Assembly: GCA_016713445.1 (NCBI GenBank)
Contig: JADJPB010000014.1
Location: forward strand, 62,001-126,000
Reading direction: 5' to 3'
Length of the DNA: 64,000 bases
From: Bacteroidota bacterium
GTDB lineage: Bacteria > Bacteroidota > Bacteroidia > AKYH767-A > OLB10
In this document: positions 19,433 through 33,400 of the stretch, piece by piece
How the letters are laid out: each line of letters begins with the position of its first letter
Numbering within the stretch: the first letter of the stretch is position 1
The notes under the pieces: generated by a model
Seen by the model: the letters and a program-made list of their open reading frames with translations, nothing else
Database searches by the model: none
What the model was told of the DNA's origin: nothing
Program-made: the position numbers and the translations under genes

Positions 19433-19468
19433 AGCTGTCATTACAGAAATGTACTGACAGCTTTTTTT
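19433..19468 (+). terminator. Intrinsic terminator between convergent genes
   Basis: AGCTGTCA (19433-19440) pairs with TGACAGCT (19454-19461), then seven T. It serves the ABC-F side and touches the stop of the DUF3109 gene. Confidence 0.75.
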
Positions 19469-20045
19469 ACGCTTTGCTTTTTGAATAATGGTCTACTGCT
19501 AATTCTAATTCCAAATACCATTGCGCTCCATATTTTCGAATTAGCGCATCTTTCAAAAATTTGTATACAGGCACTTTTAAATTTTTGCCCAATGTACATG
19601 CCGCTGAACAAATGTCCCATCGGTCGTAGTTTACAGCTTCGTAGTTTTTGAGCTTTTTTATGCGGATGGGATAAAGGTGACAGGAGATGGGTTTTCGAAA
19701 GGAGATCTTCCCTTCTGAATGTGCTTTTTCAAATGCGCATGTGGCTATTCCATTTTCAAAGAGCGTGTATGCACATTCTTTGTTACCATTAACAAGAGGA
19801 GTTACCCAGTCGCCATCATCATCCTTCATGTACAAACCATATGTTTCGATGCTCTTTTTCCCATCTTCAGAAAGTATATTCAATATCGTTGGATATGCCT
19901 CTTCAATTTCATAAAGTTCACCGTTTTCCAATGGGGCACCGGAATCACCGGAAATACAACATTCTCCTTTGCACTTACCGAGGTCACATACAAATTGCTC
20001 TTCGATCACATCTAAGGAAATGAGTTTGTCGTCAATCTGAATCAT
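19467..20045 (-). CDS. DUF3109 family protein
   Basis: 192 residues with the family's conserved cysteines: FVCDLGKCKGECCISGDSGAP near the N-terminus, NKECAYT, ATCAFEKAH, ISCHLYPI and DICSAAC. The Cys pattern suggests a metal or Fe-S site, as in related zinc/iron-chelating CxxCxxCC proteins; biochemical function is not established. Divergent from the sensor kinase gene at 20153. Confidence 0.85.
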   Translation of the reverse strand: MIQIDDKLISLDVIEEQFVCDLGKCKGECCISGDSGAPLENGELYEIEEAYPTILNILSEDGKKSIETYGLYMKDDDGDWVTPLVNGNKECAYTLFENGIATCAFEKAHSEGKISFRKPISCHLYPIRIKKLKNYEAVNYDRWDICSAACTLGKNLKVPVYKFLKDALIRKYGAQWYLELELAVDHYSKSKA

Positions 20046-20152
20046 ACTGCAAAGGAAAGGTTATTTGCCCAATTTTGAATCATTCTTTTTAAATTTCTCA
20101 GAATAGATGGTTTATTCAGGAATTTGATATAAATTTCGATGCATAAATTAGC

Positions 20153-23108
20153 ATGCTAAGGAAGATGGGTTTACGTAGACTTTTGGTGATGGCTTTCATG
20201 TCGATGTCGCTTTCGCTGGCTGCTCAATTGCCACAGCCGGTGTTGCGACAGTTTACGACGCTTGATGGATTGCCATCTTCTCAAATTTATCAAGTGATCG
20301 AAGATCAGAAAGGTTATTTGTGGTTTGCAACCGATCATGGTGTAGCGAGATATAATGGATATGAGTTTAAAGTTTTTTCTTCCGCGGAAGGATTGAGCGA
20401 TAATACCGTTTTCAAAATGTTTATTGATAGCAAAGAAAGAATGTGGATGCAAACATTTTCAGGACAGCTATTCTTTATTGAGAATGACCTAGTGAAGCCT
20501 TTTGCGTTTAATGCACTTGCAAAGAAAATTGTAGGGAATTCAATCCCACTAGGTTTTTTTGTTGATAGTTTGGAAAATGTTTATTTCTCTTGTAATTATA
20601 ATGGAGAGTATGTTATTGATAAGACTGGAAAAGTACACTTACAACTAAAGTTTATTAAGTCACATCCCTTTAATCAAATTTTTGTTGATGAAATAGTAAA
20701 AGGTCGCTTGCTGACTTCTGGAAATAAATTATTCATTCCCTCCCTTCCAACGTATTTGTATGTAAGAAAATTTAATGAAGCGTATGATTCATTGTTTGTG
20801 GATGTTAATTATAGCGGACAACTTTTTGCAAAGTATTTACGTGATGGACGAATGATTATTTCACTTTCAAAATATTTGTTTGAATACAAAAATGGCCAAC
20901 TGCATCTCTTGAACCAATTACTCGCTCCAATTACTTATTTGTATGAAGGGAAAAATGACGAGTTGTGGGTGTCGTCGTATAATGGATTTTTTAAGGTTTC
21001 AACGAAGAATTGGAAAATATTGAATGGCTATTTGGAAAAGGAATTTATTTCAAGTACAGTCCTCGATTTTGAAAGTGGTCTTTGGGTGACTACCGTAAAT
21101 AGCGGCGTATTTTATTTTAATGATGCAGGTGTGAATGAATTTAAATTGAATCCCGATTCCATGCAGGAAGCATTATGTCTTACGAAGGGAAGAAATATTA
21201 TTTATGCAGGATTTTGGAATGGAATTGTGGCTGAATTTAATTCTTCGGGTTTTAATTCTACTTCATTGATGAAAAATAAGAAGTATGTAAATGCTATGTT
21301 TTTTGATGAACCTGCAAACCGTTTACTCATTTCTATGGAGCCACCTGGATATTTATCAAATGGAAGATATTATCCTTTTGCTTCTGACGGAACTAAATCT
21401 TTAAAAGGTGATTTTATTCGCTTGCAAAATGGAGATATGTTGAATGCATCCATTAATGGTTTGTATAAAGTTATAGACGACTCGCTTTTTTTTATGGTCT
21501 AGTTTAAAGCAGCGTGCTAATTGTGTGATTGAAAGACCAGATGGGAAATTTATTTTAGGGACCAATAGTGGTGTGTATTTACTTAATGAACAGGGAAATA
21601 TTCTCAATTTATTTCATCCAATTTTTAAAGATACTCGTGTAGATGATATTGAAAAAAGTAACGACAAGTATTTTTTTGCAACCCGAGGGAAAGGATTAGT
21701 TATTATTGTTGGTGACTCAGCGTATAAAGTAGATGAATCGAATGGTTTATGTAATAATATTATTCATCGAATTGCACAAGGTGAAAATTCAATTTGGTGT
21801 GCTTCATACAACGGCGCATCGAAAGTGATCATTGAAAGTTTGTCGCCATTTCGTTTTTCGGTGAGTAGTATCGGTTATAATGAAGGGTTGTCGGATAATG
21901 AAATTAATGATATTGCCATATTAAATGACACTGTTTGGGTGGCAACTAAAAAGTCGATTTTATTTTTTGACGAGCGCTCTAGTTTTGTGAATTCAACACC
22001 ACCACTTTTTCATTTTACAAGTTTTAAAGTGAATAATTTTGATGTGGGTTTAAATGAAATTGGTTCGCTTAGTCATATTGCTAACAACATAAGTATTGGA
22101 TTCGAAGCCTTGTCTTTTAAAAGTTATGGTAAAATAAATTATAGATATTGGCTCGTTAATGAAGCGGATACATTTGAATCAGTAACGTCAAGTCGTCACG
22201 TGGAGTTTCTTTCGTTAAAACCTGGAAATTATACTTTTAGTGTATTAGTAAAAAATAGTTCGGGAACCTGGACTGTTGCTAAGGAGAGTTTGAAGTTTAC
22301 TATCTTAACTCCCTTTTGGCAGCAGTGGTGGTTTCGATTAACTTTGCTTTTTGCTATCGTTTTGTTGGCTGTTTATTTTATGCGACTGCGAATCGCTCGC
22401 GTCAGAGAGCAAGAACGGTTACGTACCGATTTTAATAAACAGCTCGTGATGTTAGAAATGAAAGCATTGAGAGCGCAGATGAATCCTCATTTCATTTTTA
22501 ATGTAATCAATTCTATTCAAGATTATATTTTAAAGAATGATGCACGGTCCGCCCAACGATATTTAACGAAGTTTGCAAAACTAGTTCGATCTATCTTGGA
22601 TAATTCTGTGGAAGGAGAAGTGATGTTGGAAGGAGAGTTAGAGGCGAATAAATTATATGTAGAATTGGAACAACAACGATTTGATGATAAGTTCGAGTTT
22701 GAATTGATTATTTCAAGTGATGTCGACGCCAATTCATTGTTAATACCATCGATGATCATTCAACCTTTTTTGGAGAACGCAATTAAACATGGAATTCGTC
22801 ATTTAACTGGACGTGGAAGACTATCATTGTCAGTGAAGCGGGATGATCATACTGTATATATCTATATAGAAGATAATGGCGTTGGCCGCGAATCTGCAAC
22901 TGAATTAAATAAAATTAATGCTAGCGAACATATTTCTTATGGTTCACTTATTACATCAAGAAGAGTAGAGGCTTATAATAAAGCACATAATACTTCCATT
23001 CAATTAAATATTATTGATATATTTAACGAACTTGGAAAGGCCTCTGGAACTCGTGTTGAATTGTTAATTCCAGTAAAATATAGAATTAAAGGAAAGGCAG
23101 TTAATTGA
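20153..23108 (+). CDS. Two-component regulator propeller / Y_Y_Y / His_kinase sensor (one frameshift)
   Basis: About 985 residues joined. Signal peptide (LLVMAFMSMSLSLAAQ), then propeller repeats (TLDGLPSSQIYQVIEDQKGY, LWFATDHGVARYNGYEF), Y_Y_Y domain near IGFEALSFKSYGKINYRYWL, one membrane span (WWFRLTLLFAIVLLAVYFM), coiled coil, and a LytS/YpdA-type kinase: RAQMNPHFIFNVINSIQDYI (phospho-acceptor His) and PSMIIQPFLENAIKHGI (N box). Known type: periplasmic sensing with signalling to a LytTR regulator, which follows at 23209. The frame breaks near 21495 in a run of T; one more T gives SLF-LWSSLKQRANCVIERPDG. Confidence 0.88.
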
Positions 23109-23208
23109 TTTTTTAAAAATATTTTTTGATCTTTATTTAGTTTTGCATGATTTGTTTTGGTAATATTGTTTTTGATTTGCATAAATTTCGTTATAAATTT
23201 TATCCAAA

Positions 23209-23939
23209 ATGATGAAAGCCTGTATTGTTGATGATGAGAAAAAAGGCCGTGATACACTGCTGAAATTACTCGAAGAATACTGTAAGGATGTGGAAGTAGT
23301 AGGTCAAGCCGACTCCGTTGAAACAGCCTTTCAGTTTATTTCAAGTCATCAGCCTGAACTGGTATTTTTGGATGTGGAAATGCCAAGAGGCAGCGGATTT
23401 GAATTGCTCAAGCGATTTGAGAACGTAAATTTCAAAACTATTTTTGTGACCGCACATAATCATTATGCAATTAAAGCGATTAAGTTTGCTGCAGTCGATT
23501 ATATATTAAAGCCCGTAGATGTTGATGAATTAGTGAGTGCTGTTTAACGAGTGAGATCATCACCTCCTGTGCAGCAAAATAATTATTCGGGATTGTTGGA
23601 TAATTTAGAGAATAACAGAACAGGAAAGTTAGCAGTTCCCGTGAAGGATGGTGTTGCTTTTATTCATACAAATGATATTATCAGAATGCAAGCGGATGGT
23701 AGTTATACGCATATCTATACATCAACTGAAAAATATACGGCGTCTAAGAATGTAAAAGAGTATGAAGACCTGTTGCAAGACATGAACTTTTTTAGAGCAC
23801 ACCATTCCCATCTAATTAATTTAATTCATGTCAAACATTTTAGTAGAGTCGATGGTTATTTTGCTATCATGAGCGATGGGTCATCCGTGGAAGTTTCTCG
23901 ACGAAAGAAAGACCATTTTTGCAACTTATGAATTTGTAA
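23209..23939 (+). CDS. LytTR-family response regulator (internal stop and end frameshift)
   Basis: About 243 residues. Receiver domain (MKACIVDDEKKGRDT, phospho-Asp in LVFLDVEMPRGSG, conserved Lys in YILKPVDVDEL), then LytTR DNA-binding domain (IRMQADGSYTHIYTSTEKY, FRAHHSHLINL, VSRRKKDHF). A TAA at 23545 falls in frame between the domains, at the spot where AAA (VKRVRSS) is expected: GTTTAAC versus GTTAAAC. Near 23923 one more T extends the end to FLQLMNL. Both look like homopolymer errors. Cognate partner of the kinase 100 bp upstream. Confidence 0.83.
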
Positions 23940-24474
23940 CTAGGGGAGTTTTGGTGAAAAAAATGAACTTGCTTTTTAAAAGAGTTTAATTTAAGTGTAT
24001 GTAATTCAGCAAATTAGGCTATTAGTGGATTTGTCTTCTTTTTAGACAGTTGCGCTCGCAATAAAGTTCAAGAAACCACTTATTAAGTTTTTCATACCAA
24101 CTGTGGGACTTTTAAACCACTTATAAATAGTGCTTGACATAGTCAATTAAATTGCATTCTTTTGATAAGTGGAGGAGTGTTGTGGCAGAGGTAGGACTTT
24201 CCTGAAAAGGATACCTGATAGCAATTTTTATTCTCGAAAGTAGAAGTAGTTACTTTGATAATTGAAAAGAAAATATCTAATATGATGCAGTTGTATTATG
24301 CATTTTGCAAAAACAAATGGAAGTGTTTTTGCAGCCCCTTCGATTTCGCTTTTCAAATAAGTTTGATAAATTTTCGCAATTTTTTCATTTTAATTCCATC
24401 TCGTCTAAACCACCAGGAAAAAATAAATTCTCGAATTTTTGATGCTGAATTATTTTTCCCCAAATACTCAACTT
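23940..24474. other. Intergenic region before the giant adhesin
   Basis: No gene seen; contains repeated ACCACTTAT(A/T)AA motifs (about 24075 and 24116). Probably the adhesin leader. No exact TAnnTTTG element near the start. Confidence 0.35.
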
Positions 24475-27400
24475 ATGAATATATCTACACTACCATCGAC
24501 GCAAGAAAAAATTATTCTTGTAGAAAAAATTAGAAAGTACATTCTACTATTCGTTTTTTCAATCGTCGCGCAATACGGATATTCTCAAGCCTTAACAGTT
24601 GCAGCCGATCCATCTTGTGCAACAGCTTGTTGTCAACAATCTGTTCCATGTTCGTGTAGCGTAGGAGTAATTGCTTCTGGTGGATTACCTCCTTACACAT
24701 ACACTGTTTTTGGTCCTGGAACATTTATGGCGTTTCAAGCATGCCTCACGGGTGTTTGTCCAGGAACTTATGTTTTTGAAGTGCGCGATGCACAAAATAA
24801 TCAAGTTGTTTTTCCAATTACAATCGGTGGTCCTTGTTGTAAATTAACGTGTAAGGATACAACCATTTGCTTTGATCTTCCTGATTCATTAGTAGTGTTA
24901 CCCCCACCTACATTTACATCTTCTGATACTTCGCTAGCGGGTGGTGGTACTGGTCAAGGCCCTGGCCCCGGAAATATTCCTTGCTCATTTGATTCGTTGT
25001 GGAATAATTCACCCGGTGTTTTTCCTGTAGGCACTACAGTGGTAACTTGGTATGTGTTGAAGAATGGTGTACTCGATTCATGTACGCAAAATATTATTCG
25101 TAATCTTCCTTCAGCATACAGTATTATTTTTTCTACTTCACATCCCATCATTGGCGGCGTAATAAATATTTGTAATGGACAATCCATCACCTTCGTTGAT
25201 AATTCAACGGGTACAACTGGAAGACTTTGGAATTTTGGAAATGGTTTTTATTCCACCAATCAAACAAATACGCAGCCAGGTGTTAATTACCCTCCTGGAA
25301 CCTACTTTGATACATTAACAGTATATGATGCATGCGGTACCCCCCACGATACTGCATTTATGGTAGTGGTTGACACTGCATCTGGTCCAGATATTTTTTG
25401 CATCTCTGTAGTTTGTCCCGGCGATACAGTAACCTATCATACCAATGCTATCTGTACCAATTATACTTGGAGTGTAACGAATGGTACTTTTTCCCCAGCT
25501 CCAACGCCTACCAGTGATTCTGTAACTGTCGTTTGGGGTCCAGGTCCGCAAGGAACAATTTCTTTGAGTGTAACTGGATGTACTCCGCCGTTGAATTGCC
25601 CTAATCCAACTGTTAAAACAGTGCATATCGTTCCTGCAACGTTGCCCATCGATGGTGATACAATAGTTTGTGCTGGATCAGAGTCATGCTACGAAGTAGA
25701 ATGTATTCCTGGAAATAATTATTCCTGGGAAGTTTTACCAGCGAATGCAGGTGTGGTAACAGGAAATAATACTTGCCGAATCTGTGTTCAATGGGCTCCT
25801 GGATTTTTTGGTCCTGTAACCATCCAATTGAATTATCAAAACGTTCTTACTGGTGCTGGTTGTAATTTACCTGATCAGTGTACAGAGGATCCTGGTTGTG
25901 GTGGATCAGCATCTATAACAATAGATGTTCGGCCAATTTTTGGTATTTCCGGACCCACTAAAGTTTGTCCGAATTCGGTAAGTGCTCCGTTCAACGGAAT
26001 GAATCTTACAAATAATACCATTGCATCGGGTGTATCATGGAAGTTAGTTACTCCTGTTCCGAGCGTGATCAATTTCCCAAATTCTGCAGCGTTGAATGCA
26101 TATACTTGGAATGCAGGACCTGGAACGTATTGCTTAACGGCATATGCTCCACCCAATGTGTATTGCAACGATTCTGCAAAAGTGTGTTTGGAAGTAGTGA
26201 ATATGTTACAACCAAATCCTATTGTCGGACCCGATACCGTTTGTGCGAATGTAAGTACAAACTATGCCGTTGTTTCTAATATGTCTGGAGTTACGTATAT
26301 ATGGACCGTTAGTAACGGCGTTATCGTAGGACCATCAACCGGAAGTAGTGTAAATATTCAATGGAATCCAGGAGGCGGAACTGTATCCGTAGTTCAAATG
26401 TTGAGTGCAGCTCCGTTCTGCTCTTCAATATCGTCCACCCTAAAAACAGTAGTAACATGGCCGAATTTCCCATTGCCAGTGGTAACAGCAAGTAGCGGTT
26501 CGGTTTGTATAAATAGTACAGTTACTTATTCATTCCCTCCTCCGTTGTTGAGTAATGCAACATATACATGGTCAGTTGTTCCAGCTACAGCAGGAAATAT
26601 TGTTACTGCAAACGGAACGAATACGATTAGTATAAAATGGATCAGCGGCGCAATCACACCGATTTTTGTAAAACTGAAAATTTCCAGATGTTATGAGGAT
26701 TCAGTAATGGTTCCTGTAACTTTACTGCCATTACCTACAGTTCCTAACATTAGCTATTTCCCAGCTAATCCTTGCGTAAATACACCCGTTAGTTTTTCAA
26801 CGCTGAATCCAGGTCCGACATGGAATTGGGATTTTGGTGATGCAGGAACTGCAGTTGTTCAAAATCCAACGCATACATATACCACAGCTGGAAATTACAA
26901 TGTGGAACTAGTCGTTACGAATGCTTCTGGTTGTTCGGATACAGCAAACACATTAATTACAGTGGAAGATATTCCTGTAGTACCAGTAATTAATGGACCC
27001 GATAGTGTTTGTATTAATTCTCTCGCTTCCTATAGTTTTAGTCAACCACTATTCCCAGGTGCTTATTATTCTTGGTCACTTTCCAATTCTCCGAAAGGAA
27101 TTATTTCTTCGTCAGGAAATAATTTAATGAATTTAACATGGACCACTGCCGGCATTGATACCGTTAAAGTTCGTGTTCAAGCCACATGCTTAGATACTAC
27201 ATTAAAATATGTTGTAGTGATAAGCCCTAATCCTACTCCTGTAATTTCTGTAGTTTCTCCTGCTTGTCAAAATTCAAATGTTAACTTTAGCGGAAGTGGT
27301 GGAGCTACATATTCATGGATTTTTGCAGGTGGATCTCCTGGATTTTCTTCGGCACAAAATCCTGTAGTTACGTATGCAGTTCCCGGAACATATAATGTAT

Positions 27401-30400
27401 CACTCACTGTAGTGAGTGCTGCTGGATGTGCTGCAACCACCACCACAACAATGACGATTAATCCAGAACCGAATGCATTAATAAATGGTCCTTTTACTAT
27501 TTGTGCATTCCCAGGTTCAGTAACGATGAATGCAGTAGCTCAACCAGGTTATACTTTCTTATGGTCACCGACAGGAACAACGGGCCCATCTGTTACAACA
27601 ACCATTAATTCGCTGACCACTTTTAGCTGTGTGGTGACCAACTCATTTGGATGTACGAAGTTGTCGAATTTTATAACGGTAGATACAGCATCCTGTACAC
27701 AAATTGTTGATTCCTGTCAGGTAAATGATAGTATTGATTTTACATACACACCACCCATCTGCTTAACTCAAACGTATACTAAAATTTATACAGGTACATT
27801 AACGGGTTGGAATTTTGGTGCAGGAGGAAGTGCAGGTGCTGTCACTCCAGTTTCAGCGACATATCCATATCCAGGTGTATTCCCGTTACAGTAGTCGGTG
27901 TTGCATTAGGTACTTATCCTGATGGATCTCCTTGTAATAAAAATATCAGCCGAACCCGTAATGTTACGATTCCTTTCGATCTTGATTTTGATTTCGATTA
28001 TCAATGCAACGGATCGAATGTGATGCAAGTTGTTTTCTCGAATACCTCTCAGTATCTCGGAGTAGCAGCCGCATATAATTGGACATGGTTTGATGTTACG
28101 TATGCGAATACGCTTTCAACAAATCCTTTCCCACCTGCATTAACGTTGGCTCCCGGTTCGCATGTAATAAGCTTAAGCGCTTTTGATCCTGCAACAGGTG
28201 CTACGTGTACCGTTACAAAAACAATTAATGTGCCTTTGCCAATTGTGGCTTCTTTCACAGTTTCAAGTCCGTTATGCGTTGGCGCCCCAAATACTTTTAC
28301 GAATACATCGGTGCTTCTTGCTAACCAAGCTTCCATGTTGTTTAATAACGGTAATGGAGGTACGTCAACTTCTTCTCCGGCGAGTCTTCCGTATGCTAAC
28401 TCAGGTCCATTCACTGCATCGATTGCTGTGACGGATATCTTTGGTTGTACCTCTTCAGCAACTCAAAACGTAACCGTTACTCCTGCTGGATCAGGAACGA
28501 TCACTGTAGGCGCACTCGCCTGTGATTCTGTTTCTCTTACCGCATCCGGCCCTGGACCTTTTACATGGAATGTGATTTCTCCTCCTCCTTTCCCCAATAA
28601 TCCCGCTTATGTAAAAACAAGCGGCTTCTATAGCGTGACTGGAATTGGTGTGAATGGGTGTCCGTACACTTTCGGTCCTGTTCAGGTAACCGTGAATAAA
28701 TCACCAACAGTAACCATCACGGGAACGACAAATTATTGTCAAGGTGAAAGTTTAAATATTAAAACGCCGGCTGCAGGAATTAATTACGCTTGGATTCGAT
28801 TGCCAAGTACTCCTGTTGGAACGAACTCTCCGAATTTAACTATAGTTGCTTCTACACCTGGAACATTTACGTATCAGGTGACTGTAACTGCCGCAAATGG
28901 TTGTACAGGTTCGGCAACGTATGTAGTGACGGTTGATCCTGTTCCTTCTTCAGCTGTAATTGTTGCATCCGGACCGCTTACTTTCTGTCAGGGTGATTCT
29001 GTTTGTTTATCAGTGAATCCTCCAGGAGCAACGTATCTGTGGTCGAAGTCGCCAACGCCACCTTTATCAGCTCCTGCTAATATGAATCCTGTTTTCTGTG
29101 CAAAGGAAAGTGGCACTTATAATGTAATTGTTCAAACTGCTAACGGGTGTGCATATCCGTCAATTCCTCCGGTTGTCGTTACTATGAATCCAAAACCGAT
29201 TGCGAATATTTCAGGAGATACGGTTTTATGTGAGGGCGAAACGTTGAGTTTATTGAGTACTCCGGTCGCAGGTGCAACGTATGCTTGGACAGGCCCTGCA
29301 GGAACAAGCGTTACGAATCCATTCGTATATCCCAATATACAGCTTGCAGATGCTGGTCAATACAGTGTAATCGTGACCAATTCATTCGGTTGTACGCAAG
29401 TGGATACAATAAACGTAATTGTGAATCCTGCACCTGTGAATCCGTTTATTATTTCAAACCCGGGCGGAGTTTTATGTGAAGGTCAAGTATTTAATTTAAG
29501 TATAGTCGGACCGTTAGGACCTCCCATTGTTTATAATTGGAGTACAGGTCAGATGGGAACTAACATTAATGTTGTTTTGCCAAATGATTATTGGGTAACG
29601 GCAACGAATCAATTTGGATGTTCTGCTCAATCTAATATTATTACTGTACATCCACGACCCGATTTAAGTTGTGTGCCGAGTGGATGCTATGAATTTTGTG
29701 ATGAATGTGATTCTGTAAGTATTCCGGGTCCTTTTGGATTGTTTAATTATGATTGGCAAATTTTAGTAGGGAATGTTTTCGTTCCTTATGCAAATACTCA
29801 AAATATGAATGTCTATCCTCCAGGTGGTAAATTCCGTTTGATGGGATCGAATCAATGGGGTTGTGCCGATTCAAGTGATACGTTAGATATAGAATTTAAT
29901 AATTGTTGTCCAAGTGCAGATACAACAATCTGTGCGGATACTTGTGTAACATTTGATAATAATACTTTGATGGGTTGGCAGCCATATCCTGGCGCGCCTA
30001 ACGTTGGTGTTTCAGTTACTAATGTAGGTTCTCAAGGTGGACCCACCGATTATTTTGTGATGGCTACAGATTTGACAGGACCTTCTCAGTTAGAAGCCGG
30101 TTTTAATTTGTTGGGAAAATGGTGTTGTGGTGAATTCTGTTTTGATTATAAGATGATCGACGATGGAGTTGCCGGTGCTGCGAATGTGAACCCTACTTTT
30201 AGAATTTTAAGTGGAACGCTTGGATTTGTATTTACATCAAACACTACAGTGACAGAAAATTCTCCATGGCAAACCATTTGTGCGCCCATTTCGGATTGTA
30301 ATCCACCACCTGCTTCACCTCTTGGTGTGTGGGCTCCTATTGCCGGAACTACAGTGTCTGATTGGACAACAGTTTTGTCAAATGTGACGAATGTATTGTT

Positions 30401-33400
30401 CCGTGTAGATTATACAGCCGCAGTTGGTGAAACTTCCGGATTTGATAATGTGTGTATTAATTCTAATGTTCCAGATATTGATGCTGGCAATGACACAACT
30501 GTTTGTCTTGGTTCAGTCGTTACATTACATGTGGAAGGTTGTAACGGTATGCCTGAGTGGTATGAAATGGGACCGAACGGATTAGTGTTTGTTGGTAATG
30601 GTCCAATTGTAGATGTTACACCAACACAAAATACTTGTTATGTGGTTACTTGTTGCGGTGTGGGAACTTGTTGTTGTGATACCGATACAGTTTGTATAAA
30701 TGTGTTGCCACTTCCTCTTTTGAAATGGACAACCGTTTTTCCATCTGTATGTCAAAATTCAGCTCCTATTGTTTTGGATTCTTCTCAAATTCAAATTTGG
30801 GTAAATAATAATTGGGTGTCGATAAGCACACTTCCAGGTAGTGGATTTTTCTCTGGACCTGGAGTTGTAGGAAATGTATTTACTCCTTCTACCATCGGTA
30901 CATTCACCATCTGTTATAATTATACCGATAGCGCCGGTTGTTCTGCAATAGTTTGTAATACCATCAACGTCAACTTCTGTTGTGATACTACATTTAATAT
31001 TTCTGCTGGAAATGATACTACAATTTGTCTCGGTGGAGTTGCGATTCTAAATGTGACAGGATGTAATGGCGCTGCAATCTGGTATGCGCTTGGACCGAAT
31101 GGGCCAGTTCCTGTCGGACAAGGTGAAATCTTTGATGCTTTCCCTCAAACATCAACTTGCTACATGGTGGTTTGTTGTGATCCAATTTATCCAACATGTT
31201 GCGATACGGATACAGTATGTGTATTTGTAAATCCATTACCAGTAATTCAGTGGACGTCGGTTTATCCGGATGTTTGTCAAAATGCAGCACCAATTGTCTT
31301 AGACTCTTCACAGATACAAGTCTTCGTCAATGGAAATTGGGTATCGATTAATTCTCTTCCTGGAAGTGGATTCTTTAGTGGACCTGGTGTAGTAGGAAAT
31401 GTATTTACACCATCAATCATCGGACCTCATACTATTTGTTATACTTATACCGATAGTGTAGGGTGTACGAATACCGTTTGTAATACCATCAACGTCATCT
31501 TCTGTTGTGATACTACATTTAATATATCTGCTGGAAACGACACTACCATTTGTCTCGGTGGAGTTGCGATTCTAAATGTGACAGGATGTAATGGTGGTGC
31601 AATCTGGTATGCGCTTGGACCGAATGGACCAGTTCCTGTCGGACAAGGTGAAATCTTTGATGCGTTCCCTCAAACATCTACATGTTACATGGTGGTTTGT
31701 TGTGATCCGTTGTATCCTACATGTTGCGATACGGATACAGTTTGTGTATTTGTAAATCCATTACCAGTACTTCAGTGGACTTCGGTTTATCCGGATGTTT
31801 GTCAAAATGCAGGACCAATTGTCTTAGACTCTTCGCAGATACAAGTCTTCGTCAATGGAAATTGGGTACCGATTAATTCTCTTCCTGGAAGTGGATTCTT
31901 TAGTGGACCTGGTGTTGTAGGAAATGTATTTACACCATCAATAATTGGTCCTCATACTATTTGTTATACTTATACCGATAGTGTAGGGTGTACAAATACC
32001 GTTTGCAATACCATCAACGTCATCTTCTGTTGTGATACTACATTTAATATATCTGCTGGAAACGACACTACCATTTGTCTCGGTGGAGTTGCGATTCTAA
32101 ATGTGACAGGATGTAATGGCTCTGCAATCTGGTATGCACTTGGACCGAATGGACCAGTTCCTGTCGGACAAGGTGAAATCTTTGATGCGTTCCCTCAAAC
32201 ATCTACATGTTACATGGTGGTTTGTTGTGATCCGTTGTATCCAACATGTTGCGATACGGATACAGTTTGTGTATTTGTAAATCCATTACCAGTACTTCAG
32301 TGGACTTCGGTTTATCCGGATGTTTGTCAAAATGCAGCACCAATTGTCTTAGACTCTTCACAGATACAAGTCTTCGTCAATGGAAATTGGGTATCGATTA
32401 ATTCTCTTCCTGGAAGTGGATTCTTTAGTGGACCTGGTGTAGTAGGAAATGTATTTACACCATCAATAATTGGTCCTCATACTATTTGTTATACTTATAC
32501 CGATAGTGTAGGGTGTACAAATACCGTTTGTAATACCATCAATGTCATCTTCTGTTGTGATACTACATTTAATATATCTGCTGGAAATGATACTACTATT
32601 TGTCTCGGTGGAGTTGCAATTCTAAATGTGACTGGATGTAATGGTGGTGCAATCTGGTATGCGCTTGGACCGAATGGACCAGTTCCTGTCGGACAAGGTG
32701 AAATCTTTGATGCGTTCCCACAAACATCTACATGTTACATGGTGGTTTGTTGTGATCCGTTGTATCCAACATGTTGCGATACGGATACAGTATGTGTATT
32801 TGTAAATCCATTACCAGTAATTCAGTGGACTTCGGTTTATCCGGATGTTTGTCAAAATGCAGCACCAATTGTCTTAGATTCTTCACAGATACAAGTCTTC
32901 GTCAATGGAAATTGGGTATCGATTAATTCTCTTCCTGGAAGTGGATTCTTTAGTGGACCTGGTGTAGTAGGAAATATATTTACACCATCAATAATTGGTC
33001 CTCATACTATTTGTTATACTTATACCGATAGTGTAGGGTGTACGAATACCGTTTGTAATACCATCAATGTCATCTTCTGTTGCGATACTACCTTTAATAT
33101 TTCTGCTGGAAATGATACTACCATTTGTGCTGGTGGTGTAGCTATACTATCAGTAACAGGTTGTACGGGTACTCCAACATGGTATATGCTAACAGGAGAA
33201 GGTGCAATACCCGTAGTTCAAGGTCAGATCTTTGATGTGTTCCCACAAACTAGTACTTGTTACATGGTCGTTTGTTGTGATCCGTTGTATCCTGCATGTT
33301 GTGATACGGATACAGTTTGTGTGAATGTGAATCCACATCCAATCTTGCAATGGAATACAAATTATCCATCGGTATGTCAAAACTCAGCGCCTATCGTTCT

